64,000 nucleotides of DNA from Siderastrea radians (lineage: Eukaryota > Cnidaria > Anthozoa > Scleractinia > Rhizangiidae): assembly GCA_964017195.1 (NCBI GenBank), contig OZ024887.1, positions 7,360,032 through 7,424,031 on the forward strand, read 5' to 3'. A program made the position numbers and the translations under genes. The notes beneath the pieces were generated by a model. That model saw nothing but the letters and a program-made list of their open reading frames with translations, searched no databases and was not told the origin of the DNA. This document shows, piece by piece, positions 11,156 through 23,927 of this stretch. Positions within the stretch are counted from its first letter, which is position 1, and each line of letters begins with the position of its first letter.

Positions 11156-14100
11156 TTAGAACAGCGTCACACTGCATAGGACTGTCAACATCATCAACAG
11201 CATGCTTGCGGTGCCGATGAATGCACTGTCCAGCAGATTGTTGCAGGGTGTATCGCCATGAGTTGCACAGCAGTCCCGTTTGCATTCTGTTATGTTAAAC
11301 GTCTCCATCATGCTTGAATTTGTACACATTTGTCGCAACGTTGTTTCACAAAACTCCTTTGATTCGCATCCTCTGACCTCGACTTCTCTATCCCCTGTGA
11401 GTTTACCGATGACCTGGAAGCATGTAGAGGTGGTTGCATTGCATTCTTCGTCCTTTAGATTCGTTTCACACTGTTGTCTGGTATATCCTTCACCTTGCTT
11501 CTCCGGGCCGCACTTGTAACACTTGAAGGAGCTGGCTGTAAAAATAAAGCAATGCCTTACTGTTAGATACAGGGGCTGAGTCGGTTGTGCTCCAGGTCCT
11601 GGAATTTAAAGACAGAGGTGTAAAAGTCATCTTGTACTACTATGTATTTGTTGCCTTTATAGCCAAAATTGATCAGTTCCTGAAGCAAATGAAGGTGAAC
11701 TTTATCCGGCCACATTGAGATAAAAATAAAAATTAAGTAGTCGATAGAAATTGATATGCAATTTTTATACTTCAACCATATAGTATGTACGACAAAGATT
11801 TATCTAATGTCGGAATTAGGTGCACGAAAAGGTCGAAGTCTGAATCAACTAAGTTCGACAAATTTCTGATTGATCCTGGACCTTGTTGGTTCTATTCAGT
11901 AGACCAGTCGAATACACAACTCGTAGAATTATATTAGACGTCTGATTCAACTGTCTCATTTGGGTCGACCCAACTTTACCCCGACGTGACCAATCGAACT
12001 TTTCGGTAAGCGAATTCAATCAAACCCAGTCGAACTTAATGGAACGACTAGGTTCGATTGGTTCGGAAATCGAATGGAATCGAACTAAAAATATTGTGTG
12101 AGAGTTCGATTCTGTTCGATTTTTGGACAACAGAATATTATATAAATTTCAATTCACCCCATCTATTTTCAATTTTCATCATGATTAATTTATTTCTTAT
12201 CGGCATATGTAACCTTAACAATAACCCATGCAAAATTCAATAAACCGAGCCGATGATGTGGGACGAGTTGGCATTGTAAGCTACCAAGAATAACTTGCAC
12301 CCCCCCCCCCCAGATTTGGCTGTGCCACCTCCATTTTCAATGGAATGTCATCCAACGTCGATCATTTTTTGTGATTGCCTTCCCACCGAACTGAATTGAA
12401 CCTTATCGAACGTAATCGAACCTAATCAACGTTCGATTAATTGCGTTGAATTGCTCCAATTTTTTTTTGTGAGAGTTCGATTGTGTTCGATTACTGAACC
12501 CAATCGAACCCAATCACATGATTGAGTCCGATTGGGTTCGATTGGATTCGATTAATCGAACGTTCGATTTGGTTCGATTAGTCGCGTTGGGCTTTACGTA
12601 TCACATTGGGCACATGAAAAGTGTAACCTTTGCATCGGGCTTCATCGTTAAATCTTATTCAAATGGATCAAAAGTAGCTGAGAATTAAGGCAGATACTTC
12701 ACTTAATCCCTTAAAAAATTTGACTCCTACCAAGCATAAGCTTATCGATGGAAATATACATATAGTCTAAGAAAAGCACGTTGTTAAACCGTCGAGCTAG
12801 GCACTTGAGTTTAGGCAAGATATCTTTCTCAGGTAATGGAGTTGTCATCACGGAAAAAAATTTTCTTTGTCTCGTTCAGGCACGTAAACTTTTGTGATTT
12901 AGTTGTCGTTCAGGTAAGGGCGGATTTATTTGGCTGTTTGTTGTCGTACAACAAACAGCTGGTCGGTCAACATTGATAACGGCCTACTCTGAATGGCGTA
13001 GTTTTCATTGACCTTAAAAAGGCGTTTGATACAATTGATCATGAAATTATTTTGGGTAAGATGTCATACTTTGGTGCTGACCAGGAAGCTGTTCAGTGGT
13101 TCCAGTCATATTTAAGCAATCGAACCCAAAAATGTAACGTAAATGGCAAACTGTCAACTACTCGCACCGTTAATTGTGGCGTATCTCAAGGCAGTATACT
13201 TAGTTCATTGCTTTTTTTAATGTACATTAACAATCTGCCTAACTTCCTGTGGGGCGCCTCTCCGAGGATGTTTGCCGACGATACCAACATAAGCCTAACT
13301 GCCAAAAACCTTAAACTAGCTTAACCTAGCTTAAACTAGCAATAATTCCTGAACTCAGTAACCTCAATCGCTGGCTGAAAGAAAACAGGTTAAGATCAAA
13401 TGTGGCTAAGACTGAGCTAATGATCGATAGGGTCAAGACAGAGATTAAATTCTCAATGTGACGAGAATGATATCGAAATAGATGGAAGAATGTGAAGGAG
13501 AGTTGATCATACTAAATCCTTGGGACAAAATCGTGCAGCCAGAGTGATTACGAAATCGCCCTTTGACACGATCTCGAGCCTCCTTCTGAATAAACTCAAG
13601 TGGGAGAAGCTGTCTATTCGTTGGCAAAAACAGAAAGCTCTGATTGTGTTCAAGACAATGCATAAACTTGCCCAGGAATACTTACAACGTCTTTTTACTC
13701 TACGCCAAGCGATATATAATTTGAGAAATCTAGAGGGCAAACTTGCTCTGCCAAAGCGGCAAACGAATTATCTTAAAACGAAGTTTTAGTACTATAGCAG
13801 GGCCTGTCTATGGAATAATTTGCCCGAAGAAGAAACATCAAGTAGGTATCTGACTTCTCGGATTGCCGTACGGCAATCTTGTCAACCAGTTGTAAAGCTT
13901 TTTACTTTTTTAAAGCTTAACACTGATGATTTTCCGTGTTTTAATAGAGTTTTACATAACAGAACTGATAAAGATTATTATTTTTTCATCACAGAAAATA
14001 AATAAGCTGTCGTCGAGGCAAAATATGTATGATTATAGCTACTAGTTCAGAGTCCACGCAAATTCGACAATTCAGACTGCAGTAACATCCTTAGAATGCA

Positions 14101-16231
14101 ACTTCAAGTATGCATTCAAATTTATACTGGTACAGCCAAATAAATCCCTCCTTTGATTAAAACTTGGTATTAGTAATGTTTGACTGTTTGCTTCTGGAAT
14201 ATCGTCCGGCGAACTTTTCTCGGAGTTAGTATTAAATAACATAATTAAGATTTCACTGATAAGGCGTTCATAAGTATAGGTTTGTTATTTCGTGTGATTC
14301 TTCCAGCTACTGATCAAAACTCCATAATTACCCGTGATGTTTGTTAACAATGGCTAATTTTTCTTATTTTTAAACAACATCAACACAGTCGCCCTGATGG
14401 TACATTTGCGTATCCAATCACGAAACAAGATTCCCTGCCAATGGGCTACATTTAGCCACGTTATTCTCCATAATAAACCCCGAAACAACCTAACTAGGTC
14501 TTTTTTTGTACACTATCAACATAAGAAAACCACAAGAGAAATCAATCTTCCATTAAATAAAAAAATTGCCCAGCATGTAAATTAAAGCTAGAAACTTCTA
14601 TTTTTCCGTTGCTAAGGTACTCGTAAACAATCTTTTGTAAGATGGAAAAAGCCCAACAGTGTTTCAACCTTGAGTGATTTTTAATCAAGCACGAATAGAT
14701 TGAACCTGTTAAAATTGTATTGTACTTGACGTTATGACTGAGCTTAAAACAACAAGTCGAACAGAGCACCACTGAGGAAACCCAGCCGCCGCTCTGAATC
14801 CGACAATTTCTTTGCTAAAACCCGCCGCCAATCCAACCTCCCCTTATACCGGTTATTTAGAACCAACTTCGTCCATTTGTCGGTTACTGGGGGGTTTTCA
14901 GCAAATAAATTGGCCGAAAACTGAAATGGCCTTATTCAGACGAGTTTTTCTTACTAACGGGGTTGTCCGAAAGTAGGTTTTCCACTTCTTTTTTCAAGGT
15001 TTGTATTTAAGCGGTGATTCTTCCAGATATCAAAACTCTATAATTTTTCTACCTTTTACACACACAGTCAGCCACAATCACAAGACAACAACTGCTCTTT
15101 GAGGCTTTTTAACCTCCATGACTACTGCCAACTGGGCAAACTGTTGGCTTAATTGTTTTGTGATTGTTCAACAGAGTAAAACCACAAGAAACATCAATTT
15201 TGTTTGCTCTGAAGTTAATTAAAATTATGGTATTGATAAAGCTGGAACCTTCCAATTTTCGGTTGTCAAGATACTAATAGACAACTATCTTCAGAAAGAC
15301 GACAAAACAAACCAACAAAACAGCAATTTTCAAACTATACATGAGTGGCTTAAGATCAAGTGTCACTCGATTAAATGCGTTAAACTTGCATTTAAAAACT
15401 GATTATTCAGTTAAGGAACTGTACTGTATCTAGAAAAAAACTGGGCTTTCGAATCAAGTGAAATCGGACTTTTCAGCTTGATGGATAGCGAGTCCAGGGA
15501 AAGCAGATGTTGAGCGAAAGTAATTTTGTTTAATGGCGTGAACAAATATCAAAGAGCCATTTTTGCCATGGCAACTGACTCGGCGTTGAAAATCTACTTA
15601 AGAGGTACTTCATGAACACCGAGGATCGGACCATTGAACGGAACGGCCACTATTTTCCCGGATCCCTACATTGCAAATTCAATGTTTGCTCTGCGATGAT
15701 TATGTTTGTTTTCAACTCACAGATGTCATCAGGGGGACCCAACGAAAAACTTTAAGCAAAATACTTGAAATATCATTTTCTGGTTTCTTCGACTGTTCAC
15801 GAGCTTTTAAAGGCATGTTTGTGTAAGCTAGTACGGGTTGTTCTGTTCGGCGTTTTTAGCTGAAAATTTAAGGCGCAGAAAATATGCGGAAACGGAATCC
15901 TACCCACCGAACTTCCGAGCTGCTAATTTCTTTTCGATAATGCTAGCTGACCTTACGTTTACACTCTAAACGATGTATTTGTCCCTCCGAAAATAATTTT
16001 TACATTATTTAGTGAAAGTCTGATGAGGCGATGTCTCTAGTTTTCCCTGCAATAAAATGCGGATATCTCAGGCAATATTGGTCTGCTGAACAGATATTCC
16101 TCCGAAACGAATTGTTGAGTGGCCCATGTCATCTCTTCGCCATGATCTCTTGTTTGCTATTGTGAGCATGTTTACTTACCAGCCTCTACAATCACAAGGA
16201 GAACAAACACACTCAGCAAAAAGCAGCGCAT
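11156..16231 (-). CDS. Ly6/uPAR-type three-finger GPI-anchored protein 2
   Basis: Two exons, 16180-16231 and 11156-11535, encode 143 aa. Exon 1 (52 nt) gives the signal peptide MRCFLLSVFVLLVIVEA and ends at GTAAGT. Exon 2 follows a TTTTTACAG acceptor and joins in phase 1 to give ...EAASSFKCYKC. The domain has the LU-type cysteine order: KCYKC, QQCE, ECN, TCF, GCE, FCE, MCT, ECKRDCC and a final PCNN, then a hydrophobic C-terminus (MLLMMLTVLCSVTLF) like a GPI-addition signal. Exon lengths, phase and tail (LCSV(M/T)LF) match the gene at 3346-7000, so the two are tandem paralogues. The 4.6-kb intron has been invaded by a LINE fragment, an AATCGAA-rich repeat and a diverged duplication. Confidence 0.85.
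11880..12595. repeat. Block rich in TTCGATT/AATCGAA words
   Basis: The heptamer TTCGATT and its complement recur many times on both strands, densest at 11985-12120 and 12400-12595. The left side carries GGGTCGACCCAAC and the right ends near GTCGCGTTGGGC, which are partly complementary, so this may be a word-rich TIR element rather than a simple tandem repeat. A poly-C run lies at about 12300-12312. Confidence 0.6.
12945..14003 (+). pseudogene. LINE (CR1/L2-like) reverse transcriptase fragment
   Basis: The frame reads NGVVFIDLKKAFDTIDHEII, then WFQSYLSNRTQ, GVSQGSILSSLLF and MFADDTNI. These are the palm motifs of non-LTR retrotransposon reverse transcriptase, with the FADD catalytic aspartates still present. 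The frame stops at 13324, where TTAAACTAGC is repeated in tandem. Past that stop, typical downstream LINE segments are visible in shifted frames (LSNLNRWLKENRLRSNVAKTEL near 13350-13420; NRAARVITKSPFDTISSLL near 13520-13580). The 5' part, including any endonuclease, is missing. This is a dead 5'-truncated copy inside the intron of the second Ly6-like gene. Confidence 0.85.
14285..15365. repeat. Diverged tandem duplication (~400 bp units)
   Basis: About 14285-14690 and 15010-15365 share an ordered series of words: GATTCTTCCAG, ATCAAAACTC(C/T)ATAAT, ACACAGTC, AAAACCACAAGA, AAATCAAT and a TTCC(A/G)TTG-type stretch. Identity is modest, so the duplication is old. It is intronic and has no coding sequence I recognise. 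Confidence 0.45.
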
Positions 16232-16511
16232 TTTGCCCCCTTGAATCGTTGCTCCACTGGGTTAATCAGGCTGAGTAGTAACCGAGTTAAATGCTGGATA
16301 ATAACCTGTATACTTCAGTTATACATATACGCGTGTGTATTCAGCCGCAAAAATTTTCTCCAACTTAGTGTTGACCAATAAGATGTAAGTTACTTACGTG
16401 TACCACCAATGAGAAGAAGTCGGCACACAGACTTCCATTCATTTGTTTGTAAACAGCCTGTATGAAATTAAATTTTGCATTTCAGTAAAATGATTGTCTA
16501 TTCTATTTGGG

Positions 16512-16978
16512 TGGGGGGGGGGGGGGGGCATTGGGTTTTTCGTTTTGGTCACCTTTGAGATCGGTTTTTCGGTTTTTGCACTCAAAATCCCCGGTTTTTT
16601 CTTTTTGACATTTATGAACAAAAAAGCAGTTATTCGGTTATTCGGTTGGAGCTTTTGGTGCATTGTCCGAAGCTTTCTGAGTTCATTACAAAAGTTTCAC
16701 CTTCATATGAGACGGAAACAATTATGAAAGAAGCGATTGCTTTGGTTGAACATTGCAAAAATTTCCTTCGGGATATTGCGCATCAAATCCAAATCTGCGC
16801 TGCAAGCAGTATAACAGGGGCATTGAATGGTCCCCAAGGCCAACATTTCGATATTGTATCAAGGGTTGAGGGATTGAAAATAACGAATTTGCGGTTTTGA
16901 TCATTATTCTCGACGGTTTTCGGTTTTAAGCGATGTTTCTTCCAGTTTTTCGGTTTCTGTTAGGCCCTCAATGCCCCC
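16512..16978. mobile_element. 467-bp miniature element with 11-bp target duplication
   Basis: The 11-mer TTCTATTTGGG directly flanks both ends (16501-16511 and 16979-16989). The left end is a long G-run followed by GCATTGGG; the right end in reverse complement reads GGGGGCATTGAGGGCC, so the ends form short TIRs. Many GGTTTTTCGG words fill the inside. The 84-aa open frame inside has no recognisable domain. Confidence 0.8.
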
Positions 16979-16989
16979 TTCTATTTGGG

Positions 16990-18164
16990 TTTTATTTTTG
17001 TGTCTGACATTTGTGCAGTGGAAGCTCTTTATACGGCCACAGCCGGGCCATAAAAAGCACAGGCTACCCAGGCTCACGATCGGAAAGCACGAACGTCACT
17101 CTGAAGGTCCCCGCAAACGAGGAAACATTGTTGCGGAAACATTGTTTCGAAAAATGTTTCTTCGTCGCGCTAACGAGTGAGATACATTGTTTCCTAGGTG
17201 TGCAAACTTAGAAACATTTCACTGAAAGCTAATGTATTCGCATGCTCGATTTAGGAAGTGCAACCCACGCAACCCTGGAATGAAGTCAACTTTGTTTCCT
17301 TGACGCGCAAACGGGGAACATTTTTTATGCGGAAACAAGACTGAGGACGACGATTTTGAAGTCCCCCGTCTTATCCAGCTTTTCAATAAAATCCTGTAGT
17401 TAATAACGGTTATTATTTACTATATGTACATTACATCCTGTATACTAGAGTAGAAGTCTCTCTGTTTCTGTGTAATCATTATCACGTGTAAGTTTCTGTC
17501 TCTGAATAAATCATGATCTATTGTAATGACCGCAATTAGTGTTCTTTTTTGTTGCTAATTTATTTATCGTGGCCTGAGAGGTGGTACGAAAAGCGGATGA
17601 GAAAACGAGCACAACTAAAGGAAAGGCGTGGAGAGTGGGGGGTTGGGGAGAGTTGGGCGGCATATTTTTTCCAGATCCCGCGCGTCTTATCTTCGCCAGG
17701 CTAGGTAATTGTAAGACAGGGATAACAATCAAGACATGTAATAACGTTTTCTGAAAATTCTTTTTCTATGATTCTTAATTTTTAAAACAGCTTTCGTATT
17801 TTTCGTAATTTGTAAGTAGCCAAGCTGTCGCAAATAGCCCACCTCTCCCTATATCAAATTCTTGGACATGAATCCGAGGCTTTCCAAACAAACTTTCATA
17901 AATTGTTTCGTTCAATTTTCATCTAATTTTTGGGGGTTATCAAGTGAAAAAGGAATCCTGAAAAATTAATTTACAACATTACCTAGAAAACATCGGAGGT
18001 ATGCTTTAATTATGATCAATATACTGAATGTGGGTAGTTGTAATAAGACCCTTTATAGCTAGTGAGTTAAACATGTGGTTGCGTTTTATAATGACTCGTT
18101 TGATATGACTGTATTCCTTTTTCAAAGAATATTGTGCATAAACTTGAGCAATACCGGCAGTAGC
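16990..18164. other. Intergenic, repeat-derived
   Basis: About 17110-17345 contains repeated GGAAACATTGTTTC-type words in both orientations, likely a worn inverted-repeat element. No coding sequence is supported. Confidence 0.4.
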
Positions 18165-18665
18165 ATATACAGAGGATGATACTAAAATCAGGAACGGGGT
18201 ACCGGGTACCGGGAACCGGGAACCGGGAACGGGGAATAGGAGTCTGGGAACGAGCGGTCAGCAGTATTCCACATAAAAATTCAAAATGACGGACGACAAA
18301 ACTTTCCGGAGGAAAAAAGAACTACACAACTGACAAGTAGCAAAATATACCGTGAATCTCAGCTAATACGATTCAATAGGAGCTTGGAATCGTAACTTGG
18401 GATTTATTTGTCTAAAATACCCTATGGCAGGAGCAGCGTATTACCGTTTGTAAAGTGCAACTGGCCAGGTGAATCGGGACAAATCTAGATCAACCGATCT
18501 CAACACAAGCAGAAGAGACATCAAACTGTGACACTGTAGCCGGGTGTAGGCATTGACAGTTAAGGATTGCTTCTACAAAGGACAAAAGGTAAGAAAAAAA
18601 GCAAATCCAGATGGCAACGTGATAAATTAACAATAAGCTAATAGATGTGTCTGTGCAGAGACATG
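18165..18665 (+). repeat. Dispersed repeat R, copy A, part 1
   Basis: This block is the reverse complement of about 31925-32480 (copy B). It opens with GGGTACC/GGGAACC tandem words (18191-18240) and runs to GCAGAGACATG. The copies agree over nearly the full length. In copy A the repeat is cut here by the element at 18666-20250 and resumes at 20259. Confidence 0.85.
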
Positions 18666-20250
18666 GGGCGACCCTAAAAAGTGGAATGGCGGAATGACTG
18701 AAAACCACCCCAAATCCTAAAACGCGGGACCGCGGAAAATCACCCATAATCCTAAAACGCGGAACGGCTGAAAATCACCCACAACCCTAAAACGCGGAAC
18801 GTTAAAAATTGGAGCAAGGTAATAAATCCCTGAAAGTAATGGCCTCTGGGCCAAATCGACTCTCTTAGTCTTGCAGTATAACACTCTAGGGGTGGCGAAT
18901 GGTAAATTCCATGACTCACCCGATGTCGGGCAAAAAAGTTTTCACCTCCGACGAAACGGAAAGAAACGCACTTAAACAAGACTTCGCGACCCATCAAAAA
19001 CACTTCCGAGATTTGATATCCTATGACAATTTTTCGATACCCGTTCTCGCAGTACCATTCAGCACCCCTTATTTTAGTCTCAGTTCTATTAGCTTATCGG
19101 TATAGGGAATTTCGATAACAAAGGTAATCTTGTTAGATTTTTTATTCATTTTTTTCGAACTTAATAGTTAATTAAAGTATAGTTTTGTTACGTTTTAGCC
19201 TATCGTTCGATTCAATCACTCGATTTTTTCCTTTCATTAAACCATTGCTTTTTGAGGCTTAAGTTATGAAACACTAAGCACTACAAATATAGACAGTTAA
19301 CATTAAACGATTTATTATTGTAATTTGGACTCTGTTCTTGTAGACGAAGTAAGTCACGGCTTATGGAACTGTATAAAAAATATCAAAATATATTTTTGAT
19401 TTTAGTATAAGTATTTAGGATTTTAGTATAAGAATAATATACCTTGATTAATGAATCGACTGATAAACGATTGAGTAACCCCAGAAAAACAGTTAAACCG
19501 TGGAAATTAAGTCCAAATTATCGTTTTCATTATGTTATTTTTGACTCTGTGACTTTGAGATTATCTACCATGAAAATGCGAGAAGTTACTTAGTAACCAA
19601 TGTTTATGATAAACAACTGAATAAAAGACAATCAGGAAGAGAAGTGCAAGATCTGCAGATGTCTTCTGTTGTGTTTTACAGTAGTAAACCGCTGAAGGCG
19701 GCGTTGAGGTATGGCAATATGAAGTTAGTTACATGTACAGTTCGCTCTGTACAGGTGAGGGGTTGCGGGACACCTTGCAGATGAACATGGTCTGGCATAG
19801 GCCAAGGGTTTCAGGGTCCCAGCGGCACACCCCCACCCTAATTTGTAGAGTACCCCCACCGGGATTCTTCACACACAAATTTTAGGAAATTTGATATTTG
19901 AGGCATTCGAAGGTGTTCTGACTAAAACATGAGTACTAAAGAAGAGAGATAATTATGGCAATTAATTCTACACTTCTGAAAAGGGAGAAGAACATGTATG
20001 TTCATAGCAGGCAATGCATTGTCATTTTGAGGCAAATGGTTGACTTGTAGGCTGCATAACTGGCGTTATTTTAATAACTGAGCGGGAGAGACGAGTCTTC
20101 ATGCCATTAACGCCATTTGGCTTAACGTGACTGTTTTTCGTCACGATGAATCTCGCGAAAGCGAATCAGTGCCATCTATTTTTGTTTTCCGCGTTTTAGG
20201 ACTATGGGTGATTTTCCGCCGTTCCGCCATTCCTCGTTTTAGGGTCGCCC
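18666..20250. mobile_element. 1.6-kb TIR element with 8-bp target duplication
   Basis: The termini read GGGCGACCCTAAAA at the left and the same in reverse complement at the right, followed on both sides by GGAATGGCGGAA. The 8-mer GAGACATG abuts both ends (18658-18665 and 20251-20258). The left subterminal region holds about three tandem ~38-bp units with CCTAAAACGCGGAACGGC; one similar unit is at the right end. Copy B of repeat R has an uninterrupted site with a single GAGACATG, so insertion is directly documented. There is no transposase frame: non-autonomous. An 8-bp duplication fits hAT, P-like or Merlin-like elements. Confidence 0.88.
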
Positions 20251-20258
20251 GAGACATG

Positions 20259-20293
20259 CATGACTTAATTTTTCATCGCATTTACTAAGTAGC

Positions 20294-20352
<59 letters not shown>

Positions 20353-20559
20353 GTTAAATTCATTATTACAACTAATAGATCTTGACGTTAATTGATTGTA
20401 ACATGATGGAAAAATGTTTTAGATCGGTTATGTTTTCATTAGTAACAGATTCATTGACTTGGAAGAATGTGGCCTAATTATTGATCAATTAAAACACGCA
20501 AACATTTATAAACCAACGGGATACAACACGAAACGAATCTTGCAACGAAAATGCTACTT
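20259..20559 (+). repeat. Dispersed repeat R, copy A, part 2, with (CAA)n
   Basis: Continues repeat R after the 8-bp duplication. It includes a (CAA)n microsatellite at 20292-20352 that matches the shorter (TTG)n of copy B (31871-31896), then ACATTTATAAACCAAC and GGATACAACA(C/T)GAAACGA(A/G)TC, both present in copy B. About 75 bp near 20422-20497 has no counterpart in copy B. Confidence 0.8.
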
Positions 20560-23500
20560 CAGTGGTGGTTGGACACGGTTCGCAAAGCATTATGGGCTAT
20601 CGATCGATTCGAGCTCAGTTGCAAAAACCCTTCGTACTGTGCGGATCTCGAAGGGCAAAGCAAATTCAACTACAAGAGCTGGAAATAACAAAGATGGAAG
20701 TTTCTCCGATTCTTGTGGTCTAATTGTCCTTTGTTTACATCTGAATATTTGATGTAACATTTTAACGGCTGGTTTCATGCATTGATCGATTGAACGCGTA
20801 CACGTGGAGACCTCAATCCCGGGTTTATCAGAAATATGCCTCGTTAGTAACTTATATGTGCAAACATCTTACCATGAATAGCCTCTTGGGCCATGAAGGA
20901 CTTATTTCCAATCATCGAAAGTGAAAACACAGATGCCTGGCTTTCTGAGGTCTTGTAATTGCGTCAGTTGTGTGAAATCGTAAGTTTTGGCCGATGGATA
21001 AGCGTCGGATACGTGCCATGAAAAACCTTACAAATGGGACGTTCCATTTTTTATCCGAACCCCCCTAAGGATGGCCAATTTCTGCACGGGGGGGGGGGGT
21101 CGGATTTTTAAATCAAAGAGCCTTCAAAAAATTAACCCTTCGGAAATGTTTTTCAAAGGTTCCGCCAAAAAATGAACCCTTCGGATTTTTTTCTTCAAAG
21201 GGTGCCGTCAACTTTTTGAGGGGTCGGAATCCTGCCATCTTTAGGGGGGGGGGGGGGGGTGCCGGTAAAAAATGGAACGTCCCAATGTTCATTTTATAGC
21301 ATTAACAGTGCTTTAAATTCCAGGGTGTCCAAAAGCTTCTGTTTCTCAAGAATACCGTTGATGCAGGATGTAGTAATCCTGAAGGGCTTGTCTGAAATTA
21401 TAGTTTCACAGCTTAGCTAAACAAGGCTGTATTAAAATATTATTGTTCAAATTGCTAGCTGTCAATATGAATTAATTAATTAATTTGTTTTGCTTTTGAA
21501 AGTAACTGATGCTGACAAAGTAAGTCTGTGATTGAACGAGAATTACACTTTCTTTTGCAGCGGACATGAAAATCTGTCTTAAGAAAATTTAACAAAGCTC
21601 TGTTCAGCCTGTAGAATGTGTGACAATATTGTATACAGTGTACCCATATTTTTTTCTCAGCTACTTCAATGAAAGCATTGACTCATTTACCCACAAGGAC
21701 CACAAGCAGAAAACAGTTTTTAAGACAGGGTTGTTGGGGACTTTGCACTGATTATCACGACAAAATTATCGAGGTCACAGAGAACCTGTTTAGCTTGGAT
21801 CCTTTTAAAACTAGTGAAGCACAAGGTCATTTCTACAAATCTGTCAATTCTTTTACTCTTTTACAATGAGTAAATTGATATTTTTATAATTATTAGAATG
21901 CTGTCCCAACTACAGAGCAAACTCTAACTAAACTGGACCTTTGAGCATTTACCCCTTGCAAACAATGGCCCAGTCCTTCATTTTTGTTTACTTCAGACCT
22001 CTACCTTGTTGAAAAGTCAATGGTGGATCCAGAGGAGGGGCCAAGGGTATCCCCCCTTTTTGTTGAAAAGAAAATAAGGCTGGACAAAACAGACTAACAG
22101 ACAGTAATACACATGAACAAAACAATTATGGAGTTATACATTTACTCCAGACTACAGCGAAGCGGAGCACAGATTAGCTTGTGCACAACATCATACTCCA
22201 CTCAGAAAGCATCTTATTTTTTTGGTTGATTTACTTATAGTCAGAATATAGTACAGAATAATACCAAGATATACATGTATCTCCACAAAAGTTTTGTATT
22301 TTGTTCCCTCCCCTCACCCACCATTAAACTTGGACCCCACCCTCCATGAAAGTGTGGACTCACCACTGGGCGCCAAGTCTGCCTGTTGAGTCGAGTTACA
22401 GAAACTTAAGGGGTGTTTACATAATACAGGTTTGAGTTTCATTCCCTCTTATGGCTCTGTATAATGATACCAGCACAAGATTTCATACTATTACGAGTCA
22501 CACCAGTGCGAGTTTAATTTATTCTGGTTGCTGTACCAGATCAAGATTTTCGATCCGGTGCAAAAACTTGTACCATAATCATGTAAACATGGTAAGACCA
22601 CTCATTTTGTCGTGAAATCTGTCTCCTGGAAGACAATTCTCACATTCAGTAGAAACCAAATAAGGATTGATATCAATGTAAAAAATTGATGAAGAAAGCG
22701 AAAGTTGCGAGTTCCATTAGAAAAGGGATATTTAATCAATTCACAGTTCTCAACCCTTTTATGGGTCTCAATAGCTCTAATTGTTATGAATAACAACTAA
22801 ACTGACAAATTGAAAGGGATGTTCAATCAATAATTCACAGTTCTCCCTCAATAGCTCTGGATTTTATTTCTTACAGCAGACCCCACTAACTTGAACCCAA
22901 CCCCACCCCACCCCCCAACCTGCTCACATTTATATTGAAGTGAAAATATTTTTATTGTTTTCCTCAGTTCATCTTGCTCACTTATTTACTATTGGCTATC
23001 TCAAATTTTTCATATCTCAAACAAGCTTTGGTTTCTCTTGCATGTCTAAGATAGCACCGTGAATTTCCACTCTGAGTTACTGATCAATACTGAATTTTTT
23101 TTAGCTTTCTCAATGGTTCACTGCACAGAGGTTGTAAGTTGAGAACCTTAAGGGGATCTTAGGAAACCAATCCACAACAGATGATGTGACTATATATTAA
23201 GACCCCAAAGCCCATTGAATAATTTTGGTCATTTCAGCAAACAAAATGTGATTCTTGAAAGTTTGTTGCACACATGGCAACAGAGCAGACCAAAGAAACA
23301 ATTTTGCCTCTTAACCTAAAGACAACAAAACAAAGAAGGGAAAACACTCAATTGGGATGCCACACCATACTGTTGATACTTGTCATAATTAAAATAAGAC
23401 GATCACTTGCGTTAATATTTCGCGGGTAATTTTCACATCTCGCAGCGTGAGAGTAAATTGGAGAGAAAATTCGACAACTTAAACAACGCTTAATTATCAA

Positions 23501-23927
23501 ACTAGAGGGGTGCTATCGGGCGCTATATGATTTTATAAAAGCAAATTTATCCATCTCGATCTTGGTGTAAAATAAACGGTTTTAGATTTTTGGGTTAGCC
23601 TACAAATTCTCAAAATGTAAGACCTACTCAAATGTCATGAAAGCACACGTTGCTCGATCCACCTACAACGAAATTGTGCTCAAACTTGACTTACAAAAGA
23701 AGACCAGATCCAAAAATTTCAAGACATCTAGATACACACCAATCCTAATTATGCTTGTTAAACGTAAGTTGCACTGGGGACAGATAGCACGTTAAAATGA
23801 CAAGAAGTGAAGCTCACATTCCCATCAAAGGCCTCCATGTTGATTTCTTGTCCTGGTTGAGAGACTGCTCGTGATTGGCTAATATAATGATCTACCACGC
23901 CTTTCGGACCGTGTTCAACCACCACTG
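20560..23927. mobile_element. 3.4-kb hAT-like element with 9-bp flanking duplication
   Basis: The left end reads CAGTGGTGGTTGGACACGGT; the right end in reverse complement reads CAGTGGTGGTTGAACACGGT. The 9-mer ATGCTACTT flanks both (20551-20559 and 23928-23936). Copy B of repeat R runs through this point without interruption. CAGTG-type ends resemble hAT elements, though hAT duplications are normally 8 bp. No intact transposase frame is visible; small frames near 21669-21869 and 22602-22796 are not recognisable. It contains a nested element at 21036-21283. Probably non-autonomous or long dead. Confidence 0.82.
21036..21283. mobile_element. 248-bp miniature TIR element with G-runs
   Basis: Ends are perfect inverted copies of GGGACGTTCCATTTTTTA, followed inside by C/G-runs (CCCCCCTAA and a long poly-G). 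Tandem AACCCTTCGGA words lie between. AAT at each flank may be a 3-bp target duplication. Nested in the element at 20560-23927. Confidence 0.82.

Noticed and set aside
20292..20352. Possible CRISPR-like or coding repeat
   Set aside because: Plain (CAA)n microsatellite without spacers.
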